Shown: positions 29,910 to 42,532, counted from the first letter of the stretch. The stretch is DNA of 64,000 bases from Selaginella moellendorffii (GCF_000143415.4 NW_003314274.1:311209-375208), one strand, 5' to 3'. The notes: generated from the letters alone by a model not told the origin. Numbers and translations: made by a program.

Positions 29910-32837
29910 TCAGTGTCCCTTGGTGCGAACAGGAGGGCGCGGCATGTTGCTGAAAAACTGCTCATACCGTGCATTGGTCTCTCGGAGTTGGCGCAACTCC
30001 TCGCGCTTGTCTTCAGGCAGATCCGTGGTGGTAGGAAGGCGCTCCGACAGATTGGTGATGGCTGTGAGGAGCTGTTCGTGGTGTTCTTCAATGAACTTCT
30101 GTACTCCAATCAGATGCCCCTCGAACTGGGGCACTTTCTCCTCCATCGTACGGAGTCTTCCTTCCAACTTCTGGCTGATCTCCTCTTTGTGGGCCAGCGT
30201 CAGTAAGATCTGCGCCATGTCCTTGTACTGTCGGCGATGAGAAAGTCGAGCTTCTTAGCGTGGTTTCTCTTGGCCATCACTATGGTGTTCGCAGTGTTCA
30301 CCCTTGCTGTTGTGGGGTGGGGAACGTGCTTGCTTGCGCGTCTCATCCTGCCAACTGGACGGGCACTCCACCTCCATGGGTCGCATGTCGGGTACAGCCT
30401 CCTGCTATCTGTTCTCCGGCAGTGGTGCCGGTGGTACACGCTCCAACACCTGATGTCATCCCATCTCCTCTTCGGTGTTTGGGTCGGTTGGATGGAGCAA
30501 TACTTGGGCAGGCTCCAGTTCCGGTTCTTGAGTGAACCCACCCCACGGGTCCGCTGGAACTTCCTCCTCCCGTCCTTCCTGGTGGTGCTCTTGCTCCGTA
30601 TCCATCACCTCTGTGGCTCTGACTACCGGTATCTCGAAAGGTGGTGCAGAACTCTGTAGGGGAGTTGGGGAGTTTGCAGAAGAGGGGTGGACAGGTATTA
30701 CCTCGATGTGAGCTCCTCGGGGTGTAGCGGGCAGTCGCACTGCTGCTGAACCGCTGCTGCTCCTCGGCCTCCCGCTTTCTTGGCCCTCGGCTCCGCTGGT
30801 GCTTTTCCCGCCCTCGCCCTACGAACTGCTTGCGTACTTATAGGGAGTTGCCTTTCTTGATTTACTTGCTGACGTGGGCAATCCCAGTCCATCAACACCG
30901 TTCTTGGAGTTGGCGTTGATGGGTTACCGTTTAGGGCCTGCTGCTGCTTACGTGTCATAATGATCTGGATGATCTGACATGGAATCGGACGCACAGCTGG
31001 CGGAGGGGTATCTGGTCGTGGAACCGGATGTGTTCGGGCCATCTCGTCGAAGTAGAGCTGAACTCCCTCCTTGGACGAGGTGTCGATATACAGTCCACCC
31101 CATCCCAATCCTGCCGCTTGTCCATCTTCTTCACCTGCATCCGTCTCTTCCTCTTCAATCCCCATGACCACTCGGTCTGTGGGTTCCCCTGGCTTTAAAA
31201 GTCGGAACAGACCATCCTCCTCCGTCTCCACACGCTTGAGGAATGCCATAGTTGTCCGATGATCCGGGATGTCGGTCAGCATTCCATAGGGCCGAAACTT
31301 GTAGTAGTCCCCAACCCTCAGATCAAGGAATGTAGACATGTGAGCCAGAAACGGGTAGAGGATGGTGTCGCCACCATTGTTCTTCATCATCAACTTCCTT
31401 GCCGTCTCGACTACTCAGATAAACGACCCCCGAAAAATCATAGCCCAGTTCATGAACCGATTCCAATCCACTGGGATGAACGCCCACAGCACGTTGACGG
31501 GGATGCTCTTCGGGTTGTTCCTGCACCCCATGATCACGCTAAGAGGGCGAAGTACTGCTACCACCTTGGCGCAGAACTCGGATAGCTGCAGCCCCCTGGT
31601 CTTCGCTCTCCTTGCGAGATGTTCCTCCCAGGTCGTCCCCTCCTTCAGGTACAGCTTATACTCGTTGTAGATCTTCGACGGCGGCTCCTCCATCTCATAC
31701 ACCTTGTTGGGGAACCTCGAACACCTTGCTGAAGAACTTGTTATTCAACAGGATCTCTTTACCGTAGAGCCAGATGGTTCCCCTGCTTGGATCCATCGCC
31801 ATCATCATCTGCGAGTAAAACCGCTCTTCCTCCAGAGATGGTCCGTCTCTGAGCAATTTGAAGTTACCTCCTAGTTCACAGTAATTGAACAAGACACTAT
31901 CAGTGTTCTTCCCCTCGCACCTTGCCTTCTTCACCTTGAGCGGTAGGAGAGAAGAACTTGCGATTGCCGTCATCCTGGTTGCATTTTCTCTGATGGTGAA
32001 CACTGTAAAAAATGCAACCGTCGGCTCCGACTTAGAAACCCTAATCGCGTTTTCCTCCGTCGGAACTTCTTTTGGCTTTTTCTCCCGTAAACGATGATTC
32101 ATCCTGACCGTTGCTTCCACATGCCAACGGTTGAGGTCCCACTTTGGTGCGAAAAATGGTTCAGAAAAATAATTGGGACTTAATATCTCGGCCACCGTGC
32201 AGCGAAATTAATCATCTTAATTTGCGCTCCGTCGTAACAATAGTGTAGAGTAGGTGTCCCACTGTGATTGGATCGGGATGCGTCCCCTGATTTCTCTTGC
32301 TTCTTGCGCCCGCTGCACTGCATTAACCATCTGCTTTAAAAGTATGCTCGCCCAATCAATAGGATATTCGTTGTGGAACTGGTGAAAGATCCACATCACT
32401 TCCAGTCTAACTCCTTGTAGTCCATCCTGATAATCCAATGCATGTGCCAGTGTGACTATCTGTCTTCGGAATCCAGGTGCCAACACCTTCTTGCCATAGG
32501 AAAAACGGGTTGTACTCCCCAGATCCTTCGTCCGTAAATACGGTTCCAACCACTTGGTGTCAGTTGGAATTTCTCGTGTAGGATCGACTTCTCCTCCTAC
32601 CTGAGGAATGTTGAATGCCTTTCGAATTTTCGCTTCGGTCACCAGTGTTTCTCTTCCTTCAAAACACAACATCCTTTGCTCCACGTTGAATCCTCTGATC
32701 ACATACTCCGTGATCTCCTGATTGATGTTGACTTGATGTTGTGCAAACTTGTGCAGCGGTGTCCTCATGATCCAATGCCAATCGAACTCCTTTTCCGGTT
32801 TTCCATATGTATCCCGCAGTTTCATCTTAACTTCCAT
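29910..32837 (-). pseudogene. Accessory reading region downstream of integrase in B
   Basis: A ~2.9-kb coding region between pol and the 3' LTR. It begins MEVKMKLRDTYGKPEKEFDW (32837). The first part (GFNVEQRMLCFEGRETLVTE, IRKAFNIPQVGGEV) resembles the 'putative plant transposon protein' domain found in extra frames of plant gypsy elements. A TAA (32217-32219) separates two in-frame halves, a one-base frameshift lies near 31700 (a run of C), and a TGA follows at 31415-31417. The middle part (31393-30698) is acidic and proline-rich. The C-terminus (30218-29910) has a predicted coiled coil (EEISQKLEGRLRTMEEKV). No signal peptide or membrane segment was seen, so 'env-like' applies to position only. 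Confidence 0.6.
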
Positions 32838-33017
32838 TTCGCCAGTGTCTTCATCGCTCGATTCCTCCCAGTGTACTTCCGTACCCCAGGCTTCTACTTC
32901 GGCTTCTTCCTCCTCTCGCTCCTTTTCCGACTCGGACTCCTCTTCATCTATCGCTGGTAGAGGCTCTCCCAGACTTACCTGACAATCCGTCTCGGGCGGT
33001 AAGAGCAGAGGGTTACG

Positions 33018-34394
33018 TCACAACTTGGTCAGCTTGTTGATGTTTGTGCTATGTTGAGCATCAGGATCATTCAGTTCCTCAAGTAGTACATTGCCGTTGA
33101 GGTTAACCTCACGCACAACATATGGACCTTTCCACTTGGGCACAAACTTATGACCAATAGGTTTGATCTTACCCTGGTAGTGATATACCCAGTCACCAAC
33201 ACAGATAGGATCCCATTGATGACTGCGCATCACACGATCATGCCACGCCTTCTGCCTTGACTGCATAGCGCGGATGTGGTAGTACGCTTCCAAGTGCTTC
33301 TCGTCCAACTCCTCGAGTTGTTGGAGACGGTGCTGAAGAACTTCGATGTCTCTGAGCTAATGCTCCACGGCAATTCGAAGTGAGGGAACAATGAACTCGA
33401 TGGGTGTAATCGCTTCCAGTCCGTATGTGAGTTGGAACGGTGTTTGTCCTATAGCTGTTTTGTAAGAAGTGCGGTAAGCCCACAAAGCAAAGGTTAGTTT
33501 GTCATCGCAGTCCCTCCTGGACTGGTTAACAATTTTGGCCAGAATGGTCTTCAGGATTTTGTTGATGGCTTCCACTTGTCCATTCGCTTGAGGATAGTAG
33601 GGTGCTCATAACTTCTGTTTGATGTTGTATGCCATGAAGAGATGGTTGATCACCTCATTCAAGAAGTGTGTACCCCGGTCGCTGATGATTTCCAACGGTA
33701 CACCATACCTTGTAACGATGTGTTGGTAGAGAAAGTTTGCCACTTGTCGTGCCTTACAGTCAGGTAACGGGACAGCTTCAGCCCACTTGGTAACGTAGTC
33801 GGTGATGACCAGAATGTAGGAGTTGCGGCGACTGCTTGGAGGGTTGATGGGTCCCATGAAATCCATGCGCCACTTCATAAACGGCTCCAATGGCATCGTG
33901 GGTTGGAGTGGTCGAGCCTGTTGTGCAGGTGCTGCAACGTATCTCGTACAAATGTCGCACTGACGACAATATTTGGTGACATCTTTGAACAAAGTCGGCC
34001 ACTGTAGTCCAGCTTGTAAAATCTTTCATCCGGTTGTTTGCGCAGCAAAGTGTCCTCCATGTGATCCTTCGTGTGCTTCCTCGATGATGAAGTTTGTTTC
34101 CTCGGGTGAAATGTACCGGCATAGGACCATGACCTTTCCTTGGCGATAGAGCACTCCTCCAACGATAGAGTAAGGTCGAGACTTAAGTAGGAAGGTCTTG
34201 CGCTCATCCCATATTTGAATGTGGTTGGGCATCTGCCCAGTCTTGAGATAGTAGTGGATGTCGACGATCAAGTCTTCAGGATCCAGCTTGTATACTTGAA
34301 CCTGAAACAATGAGGCATCCGGAAACTTGTCAGGTATTCCTATTGGTGGTTCTCCCATAGTAATCCTGCTGAGATGATCCGCTTGCTTGTTCAA
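33018..34394 (-). pseudogene. Integrase of B
   Basis: A single minus-strand frame. The zinc region is EEAHEGSHGGHFAAQTT, then after a stop/short gap CRQCDICTRY. Catalytic motifs are WRMDFMGPINPPSS, EIISDRGTHFLNEV and NGQVEAINKILKT. The C-terminal GPY/F motif is KFVPKWKGPYVVREVNLNG. Stops at 33606-33608 (TGA) and 33357-33359 (TAG) are the main lesions. There is no chromodomain, which separates B from E. Confidence 0.9.
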
Positions 34395-35580
34395 TTGTCC
34401 TGGTCGATAGATGATCTCGAAGTCGAATTCTTGTAGGAGTAAGAACCACCATGCCAGTTGGATTCAGCTTGTTGAGAAGATGGAGTAGTGGTTGGTGATC
34501 GACTACGAACTTAACATGGTTGGCCAACAAATAGTGGCAGAACTTCTTGACAGCATATACCATTCCGAGACACTCCTTCTCAGTGGTCATGTAGTTGGAC
34601 TCCGCTGGTGCCAACCTCTTGCTGGCGTAGTAAATTGGTCGGTCCTTGCCGTCATCTTGAGTCTGTGTGAGCACGCATCCAATCGCAATGTGAGATGCGT
34701 CCACGAGAACGTTGAACTCGCACTGGTGAGGGCGGTCTTCAGGAACTGGAAACTCTGCTGACACTTGTCTGTCCAGTCGTACAGGTTATCCTTCTTGAGT
34801 AGTTCTGTGAGTGGTTTTGCTATTGTAGCATACCCTTTGATGAACCTGCGGTGATAACCCAACTTTCCGAGGAACCGTCGGAGTTCTGCAATGTTGGTTG
34901 GAGACTCCAAAGTCTGGATTACTTTAACTATGTCGTTGTCGATGACGATGCCGTCTTTGTAGATGACATGTCCTAGTAATACTCTCATCAAATTAGGTAT
35001 GGAGAAGCTTTTAAGGGTGGAGTGAAGAAAGTGCACTTCTCCAGGTTAAGAGCGATGCGATGTTGTTGGCATCTCTCAAAACACTTGGCGAGATGTTCCA
35101 GGTGTTCCTATTGTACTGTAAACACTGAAGTCATCTAGGAAGACCTTCATGAACGTAGTAAGATATTCATTGAAGGTTTTTGAGACTAAATGTTGGAATG
35201 TGAACAATATGTTGCATAAACCAAATGGCATAACTTGGTAGGCATATGCTCCCCATGGACTAATGAAAGCTGTCTTGTGTTGATCCTCTAGTGCAACCAA
35301 GACCTGGTTGTACCTGGAGAATCCATCCAAGAAGCTGTACATCTCATGTCTAGCGACAGAGTCAAGAATCTTCTTTGTAAAAGGGATTGGGTGGAAGTCC
35401 TTCACCGTGTTCTCATTCAGCTTCTTGTAGTTGATGCAGATGTGCAGCTTGCCATTCTTTTTTGGTACGATGACAATGGGTGACAGCCACTGTGCATTTT
35501 CAATTGGGTAGATGAACCCAACTTGAAGAAGCTTGTCGACCTCCTCTTTTACCTTCGTCATAAAACTGGGATTCATTCGG
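34330..35580 (-). pseudogene. Reverse transcriptase and RNase H of B
   Basis: RT (35576-35076): VGFIYPIENAQWLSPIVIVP, GKLHICINYKKLNE, SFLDGFSRYNQV, VMPFGLCN, catalytic FLDD (KVFLDDFSVYS). It is followed by a short lesion near 35080-35040 and the thumb (ELRRFLGKLGYHRRFIKGY). RNase H in a shifted frame (34764-34400) keeps its acidic residues: FNVLVDASHIAIGCV, YYASKRLAPAE, TTEKECLGMVYAVKKF, VVDHQPLLHLL. Thus B has the normal RT-RNase H order. Confidence 0.9.
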
Positions 35581-35834
35581 TATGGTGCTTGACGTTTGGG
35601 TGTGCTGGTTGGAAGAAGTTGGATCCAATGTGTACAGAGCTCTGGTGGAACTCCCTTGAGGTCGCCATAGTTCCATTGGAAAACATCCTTGTACTGTCGT
35701 AGTAGTCAGTACACTTGCTCCTTAAATCCTCTTGGTAGAACTTTGGTGATCCTCAGTTTCTTGGGCTCTTCTGAAGGATCAGTCAAATCGATTTCCTCCA
35801 ACTCTTCGTTCGTATGCATCGCCAATGTCTCGTC

Positions 35835-36755
35835 TCATTGCTCAATCAGTTTTTCCACTGATTCTTCTCGCACATTCTTCGCACTTGGTTTCATGAACTT
35901 CTCTGTGAGACCCAAGTTCTTCATGGCGTCCGTGGAATCCACCGTCATCTGGTACAGATCCGCTTCTGCAATCTGCACAAGGTGGGGATTACATTTTAAC
36001 AGAGCATCCTCATCCTCGTCGCTCAATCTGGACTGCCAGTCGTAATCCTCAATGTTGCGCGGGGTACTTGATTTTGGTAGTCGCGTTTTCGAATTCAAGG
36101 ATATCAGTAACTGCTGATCATTCTTTTGAATGGTTAAGGCATTCACTTCCCAGTCATGTAGGACTCGTGCCTGACGTAACCAAGGTCGTCTGAGGAGTAT
36201 TTGGTATGGGTTTTTCATACTATTCATCCTCAACACAATTAGGTTGGTTGAATAGTGGAAACCTCCAACCTTCAGTTGTACCCCTAGGAGAATCCCTGTT
36301 GGACGTACCTTACTTTGATCCGCCATTCGGACCAAAAAGGGTGCTGGATCCGCTGGTCCCAGCCCATATCGTCAGTACGCCTCTTCCATGATAATGTTTA
36401 CGCCTGATCTGCCGTTGCGGATCTCGTTCCTCCCGATGTTGAGGGTGATGCTGGGTACCTCCTCGTCCCAATCCGGTTCAACCTCAACCTTGTGAACTTC
36501 CAACTCCGCCAATCGTCTAACTTGCCGACCTGGCGTGTTGTACAGATGATCACGTAGGTAGGGTGCTACTGTGATCAATTCTCCAACGGTGAGCGTGACG
36601 GGTCTCTCCATGATGAGTTCCACCAGTCTTTCGACCAGTTCTTTGTTCGGAGGATTGCCTTGCTGTCGCGATTCCTCCAATTGTGAACCACTGGTCATTG
36701 GTTCATCTTTGATCGTAATCAGCGTGTCCGACTTCTTCAGGGACAATCGCTGCAC
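35835..36755 (-). pseudogene. Aspartic protease of B
   Basis: The region NGRSGVNIIMEEAY (about 36372-36420) is where the D(T/S/G)G active site of this group (DGGSGVNI) is expected; the aspartate appears as asparagine and the site is altered. After a stop the fold continues with MADQSKVRPTGILLGVQLKV and NPYQILLRRPWLRQARV (ILGRPWL motif). The charged tail (36000-35835) leads into RT. Confidence 0.75.
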
Positions 36756-36849
36756 GACCTTTTTCCTGCAGATTCCTCAATTCACGAGATACCTTACGGA
36801 CGGTAGCCTTCTCTTTCTCCCAATCTCGATCCTCATCCACGGCTTGTCG

Positions 36850-38520
36850 TTTTCAAGCACGCGTGACCGGATATGCCTCGACCTCAATCCCATCCTCGCT
36901 CTCAATGTTGGACTGGACTTCCACCGCTTGCGCTGCAGGTTGAGGTGCTTTACTTTTGTTTTGTTGCTCATTTGGGCAAGTGGTGGCGTAGTGTCCTTTC
37001 TGTCCACACCGGTAGCACGTGATGTGGGCAGTCGAACCTGGTCTTGGTAGGAGCTTGGGTTGAGGTGGGGCTAGAAGTCGAAGTTGTTGATGATCTTGGT
37101 TCTGCTGTCGCTGAGGTCGCTGTTCGAACTGCTGTTGTTGTTGTCGCTCGAACCATTGACGTTGCCTCGGATGGTTCGTCATGCGTGGGTAATCTTTTCC
37201 AGTAATCACTCGGTTCCACTTGTGCAGCTGCTGGTTCGGGTCTTACGTAGTATCGACAGCTCCTTGCTCCATGTCCTGTTTGATTGCATATCTGACATCT
37301 GGGGATTTTGCACGCATTTGCATAGTGCCCTACATTCTTACAGATGGAGCAGAATATATCCTTTCTTCTGGGCTGTTGAATATCCAAATCTTTCAGTTGT
37401 TGTTCCATTTTCTTGACCAAGTAAGCTGACCGATCGACACCACCTTTCGTACGAAGCTCCTTTCTGAGTGCATTGCTTGTTTTGCACAGTATCTTGTCGA
37501 CTTTCTCTGCAGCCGCACGAGCAGTGTCCAATGTGGTGGGTGCCTCTAGCCGTACTGGAGTCTGCATCTCAGACCGAAGTCCGTTGAGAAACCAGTTCAT
37601 AGCAGTGGTGGCATCACACCGGCCATAGATTTTGTTAAACCTTCTGGCATAGTCTTCTGCCAACTCAGTATCCCCTTGGTAGATCTCTTGCAATCTCACC
37701 ACTAGATCACGGCGCTCGTACTTCTTCTTGTAGTATCCTTTGAAGTCGTCAGACAATGCAGCAAAGGTGGTGTAGGTAATGTTCCGGTCGTAGAACCATT
37801 CTGCCACATCTCCCTTCAAAGTGAAAGGAAACAGTGCAATCTTCTTGACATCCGTTATCTCGTTGTTGAGTGCACATGCCGCATTGAACTGCTTCAAGTG
37901 CCGCTCGTAGTCTTCATTCTCCATTCCATGAAAGGTAGGAGGAAGAGCCTTCTTCATGATGACGGGGTTGGATGTTCCTGCCATTGAAACCAACACGGGT
38001 TGTACTACCTGTTGATTCCCTAATGCGTGGAAGTACTGATCGAAGTCAAGTTTCTTCTGACTTCTGTCAGTGTTGTCACTTCTTTTTTCGCTATCCTCCT
38101 CTTCATCTTCGGCTTTGTCGATGACAGCCTCATTGTCCTTCCTCCCAAAGATACTTCCAACCGAGCTGAGTATCCTCCCCGGAGATGAATCTTTAAATCG
38201 ATCTACGAAGCTCCTCCTTCTGGTGGGCTCCCTTTCTTCACTATTGTGCTCGTACCTTTCGTATCTCTTCTGGAATCCTGAATATTCTTTAGGGTTTGCC
38301 CCACCAGAATTTCGGTTTCGGTTCTTCCCCGAGCTCGCTCTTGGTCAAGCCGAGCTTGTTCTTGAGCTATCCTGTCCCGCTCTTCGGCTTCCTCTTTCTC
38401 GAGTCGCCTTCTCTCTCAGAGCTTGATAGCTTCAACGTCTCTTAATGCATCTCTCTTCTTCAAACACGCTTTTCGCTCGTCTTCCTGTCAAGCTTTTACC
38501 TCAGGAGGTATTTCCCGCAT
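36850..38520 (-). pseudogene. gag of B, three zinc knuckles
   Basis: Coding begins at ATG 38520 (MREIPPEVKA, then a TGA), with a charged, probably coiled N-terminal part (EEAEERDRIAQEQARLDQER). It continues through GSIFGRKDNEAVIDKAEDEE into the capsid (37984 onward: LPPTFHGMENEDYERHLKQF, KGDVAEWFYDRNITY, ELAEDYARRFNKIYG). The CCHC knuckles are CSICKNVGHYANAC, CQICNQTGHGARSC and, past a frameshift at about 37200 (run of A), CYRCGQKGHYATTC. Glutamine-rich sequence separates the second and third. Confidence 0.85.
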
Positions 38521-38802
38521 ACCTCATAATTCTTTGTGTAAGGGGGACTGCTAGACACAACGTTCCACGTTGCCGCCAGGTGCTCTGCAATTGGAACTGC
38601 TCGTCACGGTGCTCGTGATGCTCCATCGCAAATGTCTCCGATCCAATTCTCTGCGCTGCTCCTTCCTTGGGCTTCTGCGCAGGTCTTCGGCTTTCCTTGC
38701 TGATTTCTCAAAATGACTGATCAGTAAAAGAGATTTTTCCGGAATTTTTCAGCATGCATGAAAGAGAAAACTAAAAAAGAAAATGCAGATTCTGTGACAA
38801 CC

Positions 38803-38820
38803 ATCCCACCGTGGTCGCCA
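38803..38820 (-). other. Primer-binding site of B
   Basis: On the minus strand TGGCGACCACGGTGGGAT starts two bases inside the 5' LTR edge. The TGG start fits a tRNA 3' CCA. It differs from the iMet-type site of A, G, H and I. Confidence 0.7.
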
Positions 38821-38822
38821 TG

Positions 38823-39588
38823 TGTTATCATGGAAAAACGGGTGATAAAAGAAGGAAACAAAGGGGAAAAGGGAAAAGGGGTTTGGAATGGTGAAATCGC
38901 GAAATGGTTGGCTCAGTTGAGTATTTGGTCGCCAGTCGGATTACAAGTCCGACAAGAATAGAAAGAGAGGCTACATGATGGGCCGGTCGTACAACTCCTC
39001 GATCTGCAGTAAGAACTTGGCTGTCAACAGAACTGAAGGTGGGCAAGGATGGCACAGGCCACAGAATCAACAAAAACCCAGAACGAGTGAATGCACTGGT
39101 ACAACAGAAAGTAAAACTGAGTGAAAACTAAATGCATCTTGGTGTCAATCCCGGAACACAGAGTAGGAAGTCAAATCTCACAAGCAGTTGATAAAGAAAA
39201 GTTTTACAGAGCTTTCCTTTGTGCAGAGTAGAGATGGGATAAAATTCTCACTCTCACAGCTAGCCTATTTATACTAAGTCCTTGGCAACCGTGTCCGTGC
39301 TTGTCGCCATGGTCCTTTTGGGTTTGTGTCTGCAGTATGGATGTCGTCATCTGGCAACCACTCCTAGTAACTGCTTCTGGGTCATTTGTACCCATCTGGT
39401 GTTCGAGTCTGTTGTAGAGTTGCTGCTGTAGAGTGTCGAACTGAGATCGCTGAGAAACTGAAGTTGGAGTCGTTGGGTTGGAACTTGGGCAGTTGGACCT
39501 TGAGTCCAACTGTTTGGGACTTAGCGGCATTTTAATGTTTGAACTTGTGCTGCTGAATATTCCTTCCATCCGACTTTTTCCTTTATTA
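38823..39588 (-). repeat. 5' LTR of B
   Basis: 766 bp, partner of 28951-29710, directly flanked by GCTT (39589-39592) at the junction with A2. Confidence 0.93.
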
Positions 39589-39592
39589 GCTT

Positions 39593-41361
39593 AGCAAGTC
39601 ATCCAACTAACATAACATGGTTTTATATATAAGTGTGAAAGCCCTCAAACATTGACTTTTGTTCAAAGTTATTTCTTTGAACACTTGGGAACTATTTCTC
39701 CAACCTTGATAGCCTCATTTCATAATTAGCTTTAAAGTTATGATTCTGCTGTGCCATTCTAATTTCATACATTCTTATAAACCATTCACACTTATCTTTC
39801 TAAGTAATAATTTACCTAGAATTATCTTTAGGAATATTGAAGGGACTTTATCCCTTATCTTGCTAAAGTTTCTCCTTTCGTAAGCTTTGTAACTTCTATA
39901 TAGTCTAATATGAGCAATTTCATATTTTAGACCCACTATGGCATTATATTTGTTAGTAGCAACATTTTTGAGCACTCACTTGATTTTTCACTCCCAACTT
40001 GCATAACTACCCTTGGTTATACCCTTCAATTTTTATGATTCAGTTCTATCCTTTTATTACTTGCTCTTGGCTTTATACGTTCCTTTTGGTTATTCTCCTC
40101 CAGACTAAAAGAGTAGCTTTGCACTTTCTACCATGTCTTAGTAAGTATTCTTAAGGATGAACTTACTCAATAATTTAGGGAGTGGTTCTTCAATCTAGAT
40201 ATTCTCACTTTATAATCCCACACATCAAGATTAACATCACTACTTATAAACTTTTCTATACCCATTGCTAGCAATGCCAAAATCTTTTTGGCTTTATCCA
40301 CTTTAAATAGTTAGACTTACTCTATTTTTAGCTTTTGTTAATCTTGGATATTAGATAACATTTACTATTCATTTTTCTCTAATGCCCTCAAAATACCCAA
40401 ACACCACCTCTTTGGTGTTTTTAATGTTTATGTGATAGACTTTCTAGGCAATAAGCATTTCTTATTGATACTGACCCACTATATTGCAACATAAACATAA
40501 CATCCCTTAAAGGATGTGTTTAAATCCCCTCTAATACCAAATTTAAGTTTTTGAATTTTGACTTCCCAAGAGGTTATATAACCTAGTACTATTCAAACCC
40601 AGTAACATTTAACCTTAAGTATCATAAAACCCTTTAGAAAAGGGGGTGTACTTTTATTTATTAGGCCCTTTCCCTTTATATTTGAACCCTACAAATTGTC
40701 TTTTAAGTTGTTCTCTTTGGTTGCTTATAATCTACCACGTTTCCTTGCAAGATCATACCTAAATGAACAAAAGTTAAGAGTTATAGCTCTTTCAAAAGTT
40801 CTACTCTCTTGACACCCTACCCCTCGGATCAAGCCTAATCAGAGGCAAATTGGATATACTAGATATCAATTTCAATATATCATATGATTCCCATATCCAA
40901 CTAATAGAGTTGGACCTGAGACAACTCCAATACTAAGTTGTAAGTGATTAAATTTTTCATTCTACTTTAGTCAGTTAACTATATCTTAAACCACTTGGAG
41001 AAATTTCACTCACAATCTCTATAAATTTCATTCCCAACTTCGTGATTTACTAGCCCCATGAAAGTCCTCTATGCCACTCGGCCTTTGCACTTAGTCCAAG
41101 TGCACCACATGTCCAATCCCACAATAAACACCTAAATGTACTATTAATATATTAGCCCATTATGCTAAGGCCATGTCCATTTGCCTTTATCTCATTAATA
41201 GTCTAAAACCACTTGTACCATAGTCTCATCTCTGAAAGACTATGCCATCTATCCATAAGTGGTCATCCCATGACTACACTTTAGCATCTTTAGGGTGCCT
41301 GAAGACAAGGGAAAACCCTCCCCCAATATCCCTTCTTTAATTCCCTCTCTATCCATGATAA
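39593..41361 (-). mobile_element. A2, right piece, with partial 5' LTR
   Basis: Continues A2 from 28950. 39593-40938 aligns with 46835-49107 of A1 with deletions and high divergence; it is A/T-rich and has no coding signal. A decayed primer site (complement of CTCCAATACTAAG, about 40924-40937) precedes the LTR start TGTAAGTG at 40939. The LTR stops at 41361, where H begins. It is the oldest-looking A copy here. Confidence 0.7.
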
Positions 41362-42529
41362 TGTAAGGAACCAACTCCCCGAGGTGTCAAAGGCTAAAGG
41401 ATTCTTAAAAGCACGACTAAAATGATAAAAAGTTCATCAGATGAGACTGAGTCCAAGATCGAGTCTGAGACTGACTCTAAGACCAAGTTCGAGATTGACT
41501 CTAAGATTGAGTTTGAGATTGAGTCCTAGATCAAGTCCGAGACTGACTTCGAGACCAAGTTTGAGACCAAGTCCAAGACCGAGTTCAAAACCAAGTCTGT
41601 GATTTGATATCGGGTCCAAAACCGAGTCTGAGATAGAGTCTGAGGTCAGGTCCAAGATCGAGTCCGAAATTGAGTTTGAGACCGAGGTCCAAAGTCAAGT
41701 CCAAGATCAAGTTTGAGACCAAGTCTGAATACTAATACAAGTCATGGGGTGAAAGCCCAAAGCGTGTGTCTTCTAGGGGAGGGGGGGTGTTATAAAGGGT
41801 TCTAAAAGTATAGTAATAGTAAGGATAGTGAAGTCTAGGAATCAGTTTTGAAGGAACTCTTCAATGGTGCTTCCAAACTGACTTGAGGTTGAGACTAGGG
41901 CCAAAGGGCCTTAGGTGGGAGTGAGCATGGACTCGGGTGATGCCAAAGGGGCCATCCAAGGAAGTGCTCAAGAGCAGCTCCCACTCTCGGAAGGGAAGCC
42001 GACTGCGGTGTTCCCGGCTCATGTGGAGTGATGCCCCACTTGAGTACTTTGCGGCTCATTGGTCCTTGCCCTTCCTAGGGGCTTGGGCCTTTCCTTTGGG
42101 ATGGAAGTGGGGGAGTAGGGGTACCTATATTGGGCTGTTAGACCATGGTGTTTCCTCCTGGTGTCCTGAAGCAAGTGTTGCACCCAAGGCTTAGGATTTA
42201 GAGGGTCCTATGATCAAGTCTTATTGTACTAAGGGATGTTAGAACCTAGAGGCTTGGTGTGTTTGGCTGCTTATGCCTGTGGGGAGTGTAACTGAACCTT
42301 AAGTCTAGTCTAACCTAGAGAGGGGGATTGAGAGAGATTTGGAAATCCGTGGATGGATGGCTAACGCTCTATTACTCGTGTAGTGAGTAATTGAAACCAA
42401 GTAGGACCAAGTAGAAGCTAGTACAATAAATGGGAATGTAGGCGAGGGAATTTAGCAAAGGCCAAGGCAGTGTTGGTCAGATAGAAAAAGTAAGTTGGCA
42501 AATTGGAAAGGAAAAATTTATGGCTTAAA
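41362..42529 (+). repeat. 5' LTR of H
   Basis: About 1.17 kb from TGTAAGGAACC to GGCTTAAA. It contains a diverged minisatellite of GAGTCCAAGACC-type units (41440-41740) and the core GGTGAAAGCCCAAAGC...TAAAAGTATAGTA shared with A and G. It matches the LTR of E at 2725-3922 plus 15558-15614. The target was A2's LTR (preceding bases GATAA). Confidence 0.75.
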
Positions 42530-42532
42530 ATT

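Larger units (their letters stand above)
28951..39588 (-). mobile_element. B: Ty3/gypsy element with accessory region, 10.6 kb
   Basis: LTRs at 28951-29710 (3') and 38823-39588 (5') differ by roughly 5% by eye, mostly transitions. GCTT flanks both sides (28947-28950, 39589-39592), a 4-bp duplication in A2 sequence. In minus-strand order it carries primer site, gag, protease, RT, RNase H, integrase, accessory region, polypurine tract. The layout (extra frame between integrase and the 3' LTR) recalls Athila-type plant elements, though lineage placement needs a tree. Confidence 0.92.

Noticed and set aside
31071-31670. Plus-strand frames across B's accessory region and gag (also near 30237-30659 and 36571-37050)
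   Set aside because: They are complementary shadows of the minus-strand coding region, which has recognisable motifs and continuous frame.
37195-37215. Programmed frameshift between gag parts of B at a run of A
   Set aside because: The third zinc knuckle lies past the shift, so the shift interrupts gag itself; other single-base lesions in B suggest ordinary decay.
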